DNA of 64,000 bases from Streptomyces tsukubensis (lineage in GTDB: Bacteria > Actinomycetota > Actinomycetes > Streptomycetales > Streptomycetaceae). This document shows positions 34,702-43,300 of this stretch, one piece after another. The notes under the pieces are model-generated. The model did no database searches, was not told the DNA's origin, and saw only the letters and a list, made by a program, of their open reading frames with translations. Location: NCBI RefSeq assembly GCF_003932715.1, contig NZ_CP020700.1, positions 6,160,501-6,224,500 of the forward strand, read 5' to 3'. The stretch's first letter is position 1, and the number at the start of each line of letters is the position of its first letter. A program made the position numbers and the translations under genes.

Positions 34702-35093
34702 GCCGCCTCCCGACGCCGCCCGGTGCGCTCCCGGCGTCTGCCGGTGTGTCGTGGCGGCGGTGCGGTGGGCCCGGGTTCTCGCAGGTCCTGCCAGGGGTTC
34801 TCCCGGGGATGATGTCGACGGCCCGGGCGTTGGCATGCGGTGACTCCGTGAACGGGGCGCTGATCCCGTCCGGGCGGCGGCAGTTGAACGCGGCCGGTGC
34901 GAGGGGTCCCGGAGGGGGCGGCGGGGAGCAACGGCGCCCGGCCCCCGGGGCGTTCATATGGAGCTAAATTACTACGTTGTGTAGACGTTTAGTGGATCAC
35001 GGTACCGGGGGCTGCCGGGCGGGCCGGGCGGACTGGACGCCGGTGGCCGGGCGGCGGAACCCGGCCCGGTGAAGGTGGAGAGGGAGTACGGCG
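34702..35093. other. Gene-free region before the BlaI-type regulator
   Basis: These 392 bp have no convincing gene. They contain the BlaI-type operator (34970-34995) in a local AT-rich patch and then a GC-rich leader to the ATG at 35094. No terminator for the sulfurtransferase gene was recognised. Confidence 0.6.
34970..34995. promoter_or_regulatory. BlaI/MecI-type operator, copy 1
   Basis: TACTAC and GTAG, five bases apart, form a dyad (CTAC-N5-GTAG), followed by A-N-G-N-TTAGTGG. It lies 98 bp upstream of the BlaI-type gene. Copy 2 at 37691-37716 matches 20 of 26 positions, including all of TACTAC, GTAGA and TTAGTGG. BlaI/MecI/CopY repressors bind dyads built on TAC(A)/(T)GTA half-sites. 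Confidence 0.65.
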
Positions 35094-35453
35094 ATGGGTG
35101 CGCTGGGCGAGCTGGAGGCCGAGATCATGGGCCTGGTGTGGCGGAGCGGCGAGCCGCTCGGTGTGCGGTCCCTGACGGACGCGCTGAACACCCGCCGCCC
35201 GCTGGCCTATACGACGGTCATGACCGTCACCGAGCGGCTGCGGGCCAAGGGGTGGCTCACCCGGGAGAAGGACGGCCGCTCCTACCGCTACAGCGCGGTG
35301 CGTTCGGCGGAGGACTACACGGCGGAGCTGATGGAGCAGGCCCTGGACGCCTCGGCGGACCGGACGGGCGCGCTGCTGCGGTTCGTGGACCGGCTGGACG
35401 CGGCGGAGGCCGCGGTCCTGCGGGACGCGCTGAAGCGCGGGGGCCGGGCGTAG
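35094..35453 (+). CDS. BlaI/MecI/CopY-family transcriptional repressor
   Basis: The protein is 119 residues, ATG at 35094 with GAGGGAG upstream. A winged helix fills residues 1-80 (LGELEAEIMGLVWRSGEPLG, then TTVMTVTERLRAKGWLTREKDGRSYRY) and a C-terminal dimerisation helix follows. Family members repress beta-lactamase or copper genes and are usually inactivated by an M56 (BlaR1-type) membrane protease encoded next door. No such protease is present in the window. The operator-like site upstream suggests autoregulation, and its second copy suggests another target near 37.7 kb. Confidence 0.93.
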   Translation: MGALGELEAEIMGLVWRSGEPLGVRSLTDALNTRRPLAYTTVMTVTERLRAKGWLTREKDGRSYRYSAVRSAEDYTAELMEQALDASADRTGALLRFVDRLDAAEAAVLRDALKRGGRA

Positions 35454-35500
35454 GGTCCGCGCGCCTCAGCGCGTCCCGCAGGGCCGGTCCCGTTGCGCGA

Positions 35501-35544
35501 ACGGCCGCCCCTGTCCACCGGATGCGGTGGGCGGGGGCGGCCGT
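35501..35544. terminator. Bidirectional terminator between the BlaI-type and VanW genes
   Basis: A 20-bp stem (35501-35520 with 35525-35544) with two G-T wobble pairs and a GATG loop, between convergent genes. Confidence 0.8.
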
Positions 35545-35569
35545 CGGGGCAGCCCGGTGCGGGTGGAGG

Positions 35570-37267
35570 TCAGTCGCAGGTGACCTCGTCGCGCGGCGTG
35601 TAGCGGGTCTTGAACGGCTCCCGCTTCACTTCCTGGCCGTTGTCCATGAAGATCCGCTGGACCGTGACGTCGAAGCCCTCCAGCGGGGTCTGCGGCTGGC
35701 AGTCCTTCTCCGCTCCCGGGCGGGTGCCGGGCTCCTTCACATTGGTCCGGGGGCCCTTCTCGGCCTTGATCTCGTCGTACTTCTTGGTGCCGACGAAGGT
35801 GACCGTGACCGAGGTGTCGTTTGCGCTGGTCAGGATCTGGATGGCCTTGCCGGTGTCGTTCTTGAACCGGAGGTCCAGGCTGCCCCAGGCGACCGTCGCC
35901 TCGCGGCCCTCGGGGTAGCGCTCGATGTAGAAGGAGTGGGCGCCGTACTCGACGGGCTTGACCCCGGCGAAGAACATGGCGTTGAAGACGGCGGTGGCCA
36001 CGGTCGACACCCCGCCGCCGGCCGCCTTCGTGTACTTGTCGTTGAGGATGATGATGCCGTCGGTGAACCCGTTCTCCTTGGTCCGCTCGCCGACGGTCTC
36101 GTTGAAGCTCCAGGTCTCGCCCGGCATCACCGTCGAGCCGTTGATCAGCTCGGCGGCCCGGCCGATGTTGATGCTGCGGTACGCGGCCTTCTCGAAGGTG
36201 GCGGTGAAGGACGACACCTTCTCCACCAGGCCCAGCTGGGCGGCGCTGGCCCGGGTCAGCTCGGGCTGCGCGGTGACCGTGGCGACCGGGCCCGTACGGG
36301 CGGCGGTGCCTTCCTTGGTCAGCAGGGGCATGACGGCGTCCGTCAGGGCCTTCGCGGTGATCTCCTGGCCGGGGGTGCCGTCCGACACCACCTCCACCTT
36401 CGCGCCGTTCAGCCGGAGCACGGCGTCCTTGGGCTCTTCGGTGGCGGCCGCGATATTGGGGGCGATCACGCGGTCCTTGAGCAGCTTCGCGCCGTCCAGC
36501 TTCGGGACCAGCTTGCCGTCGCCGTCGGGACGGAGGGTCAGATGGCGGCCGATCGCGCCCGTCGTGACCGTGAACTGCTTGCCGCCGGTGGTCAGTGTCA
36601 CGGGGTCGGACACCGCGGGCCGGGCTATCTCGCGCATTGCGCGGTCGATCTCCTCGGCGCCCGTCTTCGGCTCGGTCTTCTTCACCGGGAGGTTCACCGG
36701 GGCCGCGGAGGCGGTGCCGGTGAAGGCGGTGCGCAGGGTCCCGACGGCATCGTCCACGTTCAGTGCCTGGCCGGTGACCGGGCGTACTTCCTCGGCCCGG
36801 CCCTGGGAGAAGGTGATGGAGCCCTCACGGACCGTACGGTCGTGCTTCTTCGCCAGGGTGGTGAGCGCGGTACGGGCCTTGTCGTCGTCCTGGCCGACCA
36901 CCGGATCCACGGGGCCGCCGTCGGAGGAGAAGAGATTGCCGATGACCGTGAAGGGGTCCTTGTCGGACCGGGTCGCCTCGGCGGCGGTCTTCGCCGCGTC
37001 GAAGGAGAGCCCGGCCGCGGCGGGGTCGATCGTGTCCTTCTTGTCGCCGATGGTGACGGCGAGAGGGGTGCCGGCCGCGGCGGCCAGCTCCTTCTCCAGC
37101 TTGGTCCGGGCCTCCGACTCGCTGAGCCCGCCGATGTCGATGCCCCGCACCGTGGTTCCCGAGGGGACCTCGTCCCCGGTGAGAACCAGTCCCGCGACGT
37201 ACAGGGCGCCTGCTCCCAGCACGGCGGCCCCGCCCACGGCGGCAGCGGGATGTATTCGGCGGCGCAA
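35570..37267 (-). CDS. VanW-family protein with peptidoglycan-binding-like repeats
   Basis: The protein is 565 residues, apparently from a TTG at 37265-37267 (GGGGGG upstream); no ATG fits. One N-terminal membrane segment (about 9-30, AAAVGGAAVLGAGALYVAGL) places the rest outside the cell. Two putative peptidoglycan-binding (PG_binding_4-type) modules occupy about 45-330, beginning GTTVRGIDIGGLSESEARTKL. The VanW domain (about 370-500) has SINIGRAAELINGSTVMPGETWSFN and GGGVSTVATAVFNAMFFAG. VanW occurs in some vancomycin-resistance clusters, but no other resistance gene is here. A wall-linked role is likely; the activity is unknown. Confidence 0.9.
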   Translation of the reverse strand: MRRRIHPAAAVGGAAVLGAGALYVAGLVLTGDEVPSGTTVRGIDIGGLSESEARTKLEKELAAAAGTPLAVTIGDKKDTIDPAAAGLSFDAAKTAAEATRSDKDPFTVIGNLFSSDGGPVDPVVGQDDDKARTALTTLAKKHDRTVREGSITFSQGRAEEVRPVTGQALNVDDAVGTLRTAFTGTASAAPVNLPVKKTEPKTGAEEIDRAMREIARPAVSDPVTLTTGGKQFTVTTGAIGRHLTLRPDGDGKLVPKLDGAKLLKDRVIAPNIAAATEEPKDAVLRLNGAKVEVVSDGTPGQEITAKALTDAVMPLLTKEGTAARTGPVATVTAQPELTRASAAQLGLVEKVSSFTATFEKAAYRSINIGRAAELINGSTVMPGETWSFNETVGERTKENGFTDGIIILNDKYTKAAGGGVSTVATAVFNAMFFAGVKPVEYGAHSFYIERYPEGREATVAWGSLDLRFKNDTGKAIQILTSANDTSVTVTFVGTKKYDEIKAEKGPRTNVKEPGTRPGAEKDCQPQTPLEGFDVTVQRIFMDNGQEVKREPFKTRYTPRDEVTCD

Positions 37268-37690
37268 AGGGGACCCCCCGGAGTGAGCGGAATGTGTCCG
37301 GCCGGGCAGGGCCCGGCCAGGGGTGACGACTGTTAAGGACGTTACCGATGCCTGGGTAAGCGAACGGTAAATAATCCTACCTTTCCGGTATCGCCCCCCG
37401 GTGGGCGGGGTCGTCGACGGCCCGGGTGATCACCGCGGTGGCCCCGGAGGGCGTCGGCGGGGACCCGGGGCCGGGTCCGGGCGGATGCGTCCGGTGGGCG
37501 TGCGGATGGAGGAGCCCGGGGTCGAGCCGGGCGGAGAAGCGGTCCGGAAAGTTCCGTAGCCGCTCCGCCGTGACGGACGGCAGACCGCCGGGTGCCGGTG
37601 TCCGGGCGGCGGCTGCCCCGGCCGGTGCGGGCGGGGTCGGTGCCGGTCGGGGATCGTGCCCCCGCGGGGCGGGAATCGGCGGACATGAGC

Positions 37691-37716
37691 TACTACATCA
37701 CGTAGAAGATTAGTGG
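37691..37716. promoter_or_regulatory. BlaI/MecI-type operator, copy 2
   Basis: TACTAC-N5-GTAGA-N-G-N-TTAGTGG, with the same spacing as copy 1 at 34970. It lies 424 bp upstream of vanW (minus strand) and 822 bp upstream of the NB-ARC gene (plus strand), so its target gene is not obvious. Confidence 0.6.
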
Positions 37717-37974
37717 TTCTTGGGTGTGTGGAGACCGGTGAGCGGTGGCCGGACCGGCTTCGGGAACGGGCCTTCCGGCGGTTGCTCGTGGTGGGGCGTC
37801 AGGGGCCGGGCGTACGAGGGGAGTCCGGGAGGGGCGCCGGGGTCCGGCTGTCGTCCGCCACCAGGGAGGCGCCGATGCGCCCGGCTCCGTGGAAGACGCC
37901 GGTGCAGCGCTTCGTCCGCGCCCCGGGACCGGACCCCGCCCCGAGGGAGCCCCGAAGGCCCCGTTTCAGAGGTG

Positions 37975-38036
37975 CGGACAAACCTTCGGACAATGTCCCC
38001 CCGGCGGCGGACAACCCTGGTGACGGCACCGGACAA
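37975..38036 (+). promoter_or_regulatory. Four helix-phased CGGACAA direct repeats
   Basis: CGGACAA occurs at 37975-37981, 37987-37993, 38008-38014 and 38030-38036. Start-to-start distances are 12, 21 and 22 bp, close to one, two and two helical turns, so all four face the same side of the DNA. This resembles binding arrays for multimeric activators. They lie 500 bp upstream of the NB-ARC gene. Confidence 0.5.
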
Positions 38037-38537
38037 TCCCTGCCAGGAGCATTGTGTGCCGCTGTCCCGGGCTGTCCCGCGGGCCCCGGGGACGGTCCGG
38101 TGGACGCCGGGACGCTTTCCGCGGACTCCCTCCTCCGGGCGGGCTGTTGTAATGTCCCACCCAACTTTCACCGGAACATCGGTCGGCTTCCCCTCGGTTT
38201 CCTCCCTCCGGACTCCTCCGGCGGGTGCGGGAGAGCGGTCCGAGGCCCTCGGGCGGCGAGGGCGCCGGTGCCGGAACGGGATCCGCCGGGGCGTGGCCCG
38301 GCGGTCGCCCATGACTCTCCGACGGCTCCAAGGTTCTGCGATGTCCGACGGTGCCGCGACTTTTCGGCAGCCGCGGCTTCTGTGTTCACGCTTCACGGGA
38401 TGCGACGACCGGCATCCCGCCGTACCGCGGCCGGGGCGCACCGGGTGACTACTCCGCCGGCCCTCTCCGGCCGGCCCGCAGGTCCGGCCGGAGCGCGGAA
38501 GGGCGGCGGGGCGCCCGGGAACAACAGGGGGAAGAAC

Positions 38538-40100
38538 GTGACCGACGTCGATCCGGCACGTGCCGGTACCAGCGAGGAATATCTGCTGCTGTTGAGACAG
38601 CGCCGGGAAGTGGCCGGGCTGTCCTACCGCCAGCTCGAACGCAGGGCCCGCCGGGACGGCGGTTCGCTGCCGCCCAGCACCGTGGCCACCATGCTCCGCC
38701 GGTCCACCCTGCCGGGGCCGGATCTGATCGCCGTCTATGTCCGCGCCTGCGGCGGGGGTACGGCCGAGGTGGCCCGGTGGCTCGCGGCCCGGGCCCGGAT
38801 CGCGGCCGCCGCGGTCGTACCGCCCGCGACGGAACCCGGCCGGGTGCGCCTCGAACCCGCCCCGCTCCACCGCGAGGCCGGCCCCGCCCGAGGTGCGGAA
38901 GGCGGGGGAGGTCCGGGCCGCGCCTCCGTACCGCCGCCGCGTCAACTGCCGCCCGCGATCGCGATGCCGGTGGCGTCCGCACGGGCCTGCGCCGAGCTGG
39001 ACGCGGTGGCCGACCGCTGCGGCTCCGGACTGGCGATCGTCACCGGGCCGCCGGGGTCCGGCAAGTCGGCCGTCGCCGTCCACTGGGCGCACCGTGCCGC
39101 GGACCGGTTCCCCGACGGGCAGTTGTACGTCGACCTCCGCGGGCACCGCCCCGGCACCGGCCCCTTGAGCACCGCCGAGGCCCTCACCTATCTGCTGGTC
39201 GGCCTCGGGGTGCCCGCCGGTGCCGTGCCCGCCGACGATGCGCAGGCGGCGGCCGTCTTCCGGTCCCTGGTGGCCGACCGGAGGATGCTGGTGCTCCTGG
39301 ACGGGGCGGTCTGCGCCGAGCAGATCCGGCTGCTGAGACCCGGCGGCCCGGACACCTGCACGGTCGTCACCAGCCGGGACAGCCTGGTGGGGCTCGCCGT
39401 CCACGACGCCGGACGGCCCGTACGGATCGGCCCCCTCGACCGGGAGGCCTCGGTCCGGCTCCTGGCCCGCGCCGCCGGTGACCGTGTCGTCGCCGCCGAA
39501 CCCGGGGCGGCCCGGAGCCTCGCCGACCGGTGCGAGGGGCTCCCGCTGGCCCTGCGGATCGCCGCCGCCGCACTCGACACCGGGGCGCGGAACCCGATCG
39601 CCGGGCTCCTCGACCGGATGCGCGGGGAGGGCCGGCTCGACGCGCTGGAACTGCACTCGGACGGCAGCGCCGGTCTGGAGGCCGCCTTCGCGTGCTCCTA
39701 CCGGGCCCTCGACGTCCCGCAGCAGCGGATGTTCACCCTGCTGGGCCTGTGGACGGAGCCGCCCGGTACGGATCCGGCGCAGGCCGCCCCCACGGTCCCG
39801 GCGCTGGCGGCGGCGGCCGGATTGACGGTCGCCCGGGCCCGTGCCGTCCTGCGCGGACTGGCCGACGTCCATCTCCTGGTCCGGCTGCCCGGCGACCGCT
39901 GTGCCCTGCCCGGACTGCTGCACGACTATGCGCTCCGGCTCGCCCACGAGGAGTCCGCGACCGTACCGGGGGCCGCTTCCGGGGCCGTACCGCCGCCCCT
40001 GCCCGCGGGTGTGCCGGGCATCGTGCCCGGGGTCGTATCGGGCGCGCCGCTCGACATCCGCCGGGTGCTGTTCCCGAGCCGCCCGGCCGCAAGGGTCTGA
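38538..40100 (+). CDS. HTH and NB-ARC (STAND) ATPase, regulator-like
   Basis: The protein is 520 residues from a GTG at 38538 (AGGGGGA upstream); the much longer in-frame extension has no coding character. Residues 12-85 form a helix-turn-helix of the Xre type (LLRQRREVAGLSYRQLERRA). After a Pro/Arg linker, the NB-ARC module (about 150-400) has Walker A GPPGSGKSAVAVHWA, a kinase-2 motif RMLVLLDGA in which the usual second Asp is Gly, VTSRDS and the GLPLAL motif. A winged-helix region follows, and there are no TPR or WD40 repeats, so no classical sensor. It resembles a shortened AfsR-type regulator. It precedes the RHS operon but ends at its own terminator, so control of that operon is an inference. 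Confidence 0.88.
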   Translation: MTDVDPARAGTSEEYLLLLRQRREVAGLSYRQLERRARRDGGSLPPSTVATMLRRSTLPGPDLIAVYVRACGGGTAEVARWLAARARIAAAAVVPPATEPGRVRLEPAPLHREAGPARGAEGGGGPGRASVPPPRQLPPAIAMPVASARACAELDAVADRCGSGLAIVTGPPGSGKSAVAVHWAHRAADRFPDGQLYVDLRGHRPGTGPLSTAEALTYLLVGLGVPAGAVPADDAQAAAVFRSLVADRRMLVLLDGAVCAEQIRLLRPGGPDTCTVVTSRDSLVGLAVHDAGRPVRIGPLDREASVRLLARAAGDRVVAAEPGAARSLADRCEGLPLALRIAAAALDTGARNPIAGLLDRMRGEGRLDALELHSDGSAGLEAAFACSYRALDVPQQRMFTLLGLWTEPPGTDPAQAAPTVPALAAAAGLTVARARAVLRGLADVHLLVRLPGDRCALPGLLHDYALRLAHEESATVPGAASGAVPPPLPAGVPGIVPGVVSGAPLDIRRVLFPSRPAARV

Positions 40101-40160
40101 CGGTACGGCCGGACCGGCCCCGCGCCTGCGGTGTCCGCCCGGCTCCACGGCTCCCGGGTG

Positions 40161-40196
40161 CGGGTCCGGGACCCCCTTCCCCAGGTCCCGGACCCG
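40161..40196 (+). terminator. Terminator between the NB-ARC gene and RHS1
   Basis: A 13-bp perfect stem (CGGGTCCGGGACC at 40161-40173 with 40184-40196) and a ten-base loop. It implies that the RHS genes have their own promoter in the following 130 bp. Confidence 0.75.
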
Positions 40197-40214
40197 TGGG
40201 GCGCCGCGCTCCGG

Positions 40215-40236
40215 GGTGTTCGGATCCGTACGGAAC
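40215..40236 (+). promoter_or_regulatory. GGTGTTCGG element upstream of RHS1
   Basis: GGTGTTCGG-N3-CGT-N-CGGA-N-C; 17 of 22 positions match the sequence at 46628-46649 ahead of RHS2. TGTTC and GAACA within it also form a dyad. Possible shared regulatory site. Confidence 0.4.
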
Positions 40237-40326
40237 AGTGCGCAACGGGCCCGCCCCACCCCCGCTTTCGGTGTTCTGGTGCCCCCACCCCTGTCCTTCG
40301 CCGGACACATCGAAGAGGGGAACACC

Positions 40327-43300
40327 ATGCGCCTGCCTCGCAGGAAGCCACCGGGGCGCAGGCCCCGCACCAGAACCCTCCGCGACCGGATACCCCGCGT
40401 CCGTACGGTCCGCATCCGTTCCTTCAACGCCCGAACGGCCCGCAGTGGCGGGCCCTTCGGCTGCGGCCGCCGCCATCCGCTGCGGCGACTGATCGGCGCC
40501 GTCCCCACCCGCTTCGGAGTGGCCCTGGGCGTTCTGCTCGCCCTCCTGGCCTCCGTCCTCGGCGTCCCCGCCGCAGCCGTAGAGGCACCCGTCGACGAAC
40601 GGCGGAAGCCCACCTGGTCCAAGAGCCGCCCCGTCACTTCGGTGAAGGGCCGGGAACTGCCCGCCCGGGCCCGGCCCGCGGACCCGGCCGAACAGCGCAC
40701 GGTGAAGACCGTTCCGCGCCCCGCCCGGCCCCGCGCGGCGGGCGCCGACATCACCCTCGCACCCGGGTCCCGGTCGGCTGCGGCCGTGCCCGGAACACCG
40801 CTGAAGGTCCGCGCCGACGGTGCCGGTGGCCCCCGGCAACTCCGGGTCGACGTCCTCGACCCGGCGGTCGCCGACCGCGCGGGCGTCGACGGGCTGCTGT
40901 TCCGCATCGTCCGCACCGACGGCGGACGCACCACCGCGCCCGTGACCGTCGACGTCGACTACTCCGGATTCCGCACGGCCTACGGCGGCGACTACGCGTC
41001 CCGGCTACGACTGGTGCAACTGCCCGCCTGCGCCGCGACCACCCCGAAACAGCCCGCCTGCGGCCGTACCACCACTCTCACCAGCCGTAACGACCTCAAG
41101 GGCAGCACCCTCAGCGGTGCGGTCACCGCACTCGCCGCCCCCGACCGGACGGCGTGGTCCCGGCACCCGGGCAGCCTGCGGCCCGCCGCCGCCCTCTACG
41201 CGGTGACCTCCGCCCCCAACGGCGCCACGGGCAGCTTCAAGCCCAGCTCCCTCGCCCCCTCGGCGCTCTGGCAGGTCGGCCTCCAGTCCGGGGATTTCTC
41301 CTGGTCGTACCCGCTGACGCTGCCCTCCGTGCCCGGGCTCGAACCGGACCTCGCGCTGGGCTACGCCTCGGGCTCCGTCGACGGCCGTACCGCCTCCACC
41401 AACAACCAGCCGTCGTGGGCCGGCGAAGGCTTCGACCTCCAGCCCGGGTTCATCGAGCGGCAGTACACCTCCTGCTCCGGGGACACGGCGGGCGGCAACA
41501 ACACCACCGCCACCGGCGACCTCTGCTACGCCTCCCCCAACGCGACCGTCGCCCTCCCGGGCGTCGCGGGCGAACTGGTGTGGGACGCCACCAAGCAGAT
41601 CTGGCGCGCCGAGGAGGACGACGGCTGGCGGGTGGAGCAGCTGTTCGGCGCCGCCAACGGCGACAACGACGGCGAACACTGGCGGATGACGTCCCCCGAC
41701 GGCACCCAGTACTACTTCGGACGCGCCACGGCCGCGAAGTCCGCCTGGACCGTGCCCGTCTACGGAAACCACAGCGGCGAGCCGTGCAACGCGGCCTCCT
41801 ACGCGACCTCCTGGTGCCGGCAGGCGTACCGCTGGATGCTGGACCACGTCGTCAGCCGCAACGGCGACATCATGACGTACACCTACGACACCGAGACCAA
41901 CCACTACGGCCGGGACAACACCCCGGCCGCCGCCACCCCGTACGTCCGCGGCGGCCACCTCGTGCGCATCGACTACGGGCTGCGCGAAGGGCAGACGGAG
42001 CCCGAAGCCCGGGTGCTGTTCACCACCGCGGACCGCTGTCTGCCGGGCTCCGCCTGCCGCCGGAGCGTGCCGAGCGAATGGCCGGACGTGCCGTGGGACC
42101 AGCAGTGCGACGGCGGTTCCTGCGCCGGTCAGACCACCCCCGCCTTCTTCGGCAGCAAACGCCTCGACAAGATCACTGCGCAGGTGCGGGACGGCGGCGT
42201 CTGGCAGGACGTCACGTCCTGGAAGCTCCACCACACCTATCCGGCGACCGGTGACGGCACCTCGCCCGGGCTGTGGCTGGCGTCGGTGACCCGGACGGGC
42301 CACGCGGGCACCGCCGTCAGCGAGCCGCCGGTCGACTTCGACGGGGTCCGGCTGCCCAACCGGCTCACCGTCGCCGACGGACTGTCGGTCATGAACAAAT
42401 GGCGGGTGCAGGCCGTCACCGGCGAGACCGGCGGCCGGACCGCGGTCTCCTACGGCCAGGCCGCATGCAACCCCGCGGCCCTGCCCGCCGCCGACAGCAA
42501 CGGCCGCACCTGCTTCCCCGCCTACTGGGTACCGCCCGGCGGCACCCAGCCCCAGCTGGACTGGTTCCACAAGTACCTGGTCAACGAGGTCCGCGAGATC
42601 GACCTCGTCGGCGGAGCGCCCGAGGAGGTGACGTCGTACGAGTACGTCGGCGCCGCCGCCTGGCGCCACGACGAGGCCGAACTCGTCCCGGCCGAACTGA
42701 AGACCTGGGGCCAGTGGCGCGGCTACCAGGGCGTCAAGGTCCGCACCGGGGCCGTCGGCAGCGTCCGTACGCTCACCGAGCACCGCTTCTACCGGGGCAT
42801 GCACGGCGACAAGAACGCCGACGGCACGACGAAGAACGTCGTCGTCGCCGGAAAGCCCGACAAGCCGACCCTCCGCGGATTCGCCCACGAGGAGATCACC
42901 TACAACGGCGACGGCGGCCCCGAGATCGAACGCACCGTCAGCGAACCGGTCGAGATCGGCCCCACGGCCGAACGCTCCCGCCCCACCGGGACGCTGAGCG
43001 CCTACACCACCGAGGTGAAGCAGACCTACACCCGCACCGCGCTGGCCGGTGGAGGCAGCCGGGAGACCCGGGAGACGCACGAGTACGACCAGTACGGCGT
43101 CAACCACCGCACCTACGACCAGGGCGACCTCGCCGTACCGGGCGACGACACCTGCACCGACGTCGGCTACACCCCCAACCTCACCGATTGGATCATCGGT
43201 GCCCCGCACCGCGTCGCGACCGTCGGCCTCCCCTGCGGCACGGCCGCGCAGAGTGCCGACGATGTCATCTCCGACGTCCGCACCTACTACGACGGCTCCA

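Larger units (their letters stand above)
37268..38537. other. Long gene-free region between VanW and the NB-ARC gene
   Basis: These 1,270 bp have only shadow frames. On the minus strand TAGGAT (37374-37379) could be the -10 of vanW, leaving a leader of about 100 bases. Near 37691-37716 is operator copy 2. At 37975-38036 are four phased CGGACAA repeats. Around 38155-38185 there is an AT-richer patch (TTGTAATGTCCC) that could hold the NB-ARC promoter. The remainder shows nothing I can name. Confidence 0.6.

Noticed and set aside
35570..37267. VanW gene as part of a vancomycin-resistance cluster
   Set aside because: No VanR/S, VanH, VanA, VanX or VanY homologue is present; VanW domains are common outside resistance clusters.
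37682..37706. Six-codon frame (MSYYIT) as an attenuation leader peptide
   Set aside because: It coincides with operator copy 2 and has no ribosome-binding site; a DNA-level site explains it better.
37713..38537. In-frame N-terminal extension of the NB-ARC gene by 275 codons
   Set aside because: The translation is low-quality Pro/Arg/Gly sequence without third-position GC bias, and the GTG at 38538 has a good ribosome-binding site and starts at the HTH domain.
37710..40934. 1,074-codon minus-strand open frame across the NB-ARC gene
   Set aside because: It is antisense to a gene with recognisable motifs and reflects the rarity of stop codons in GC-rich DNA.
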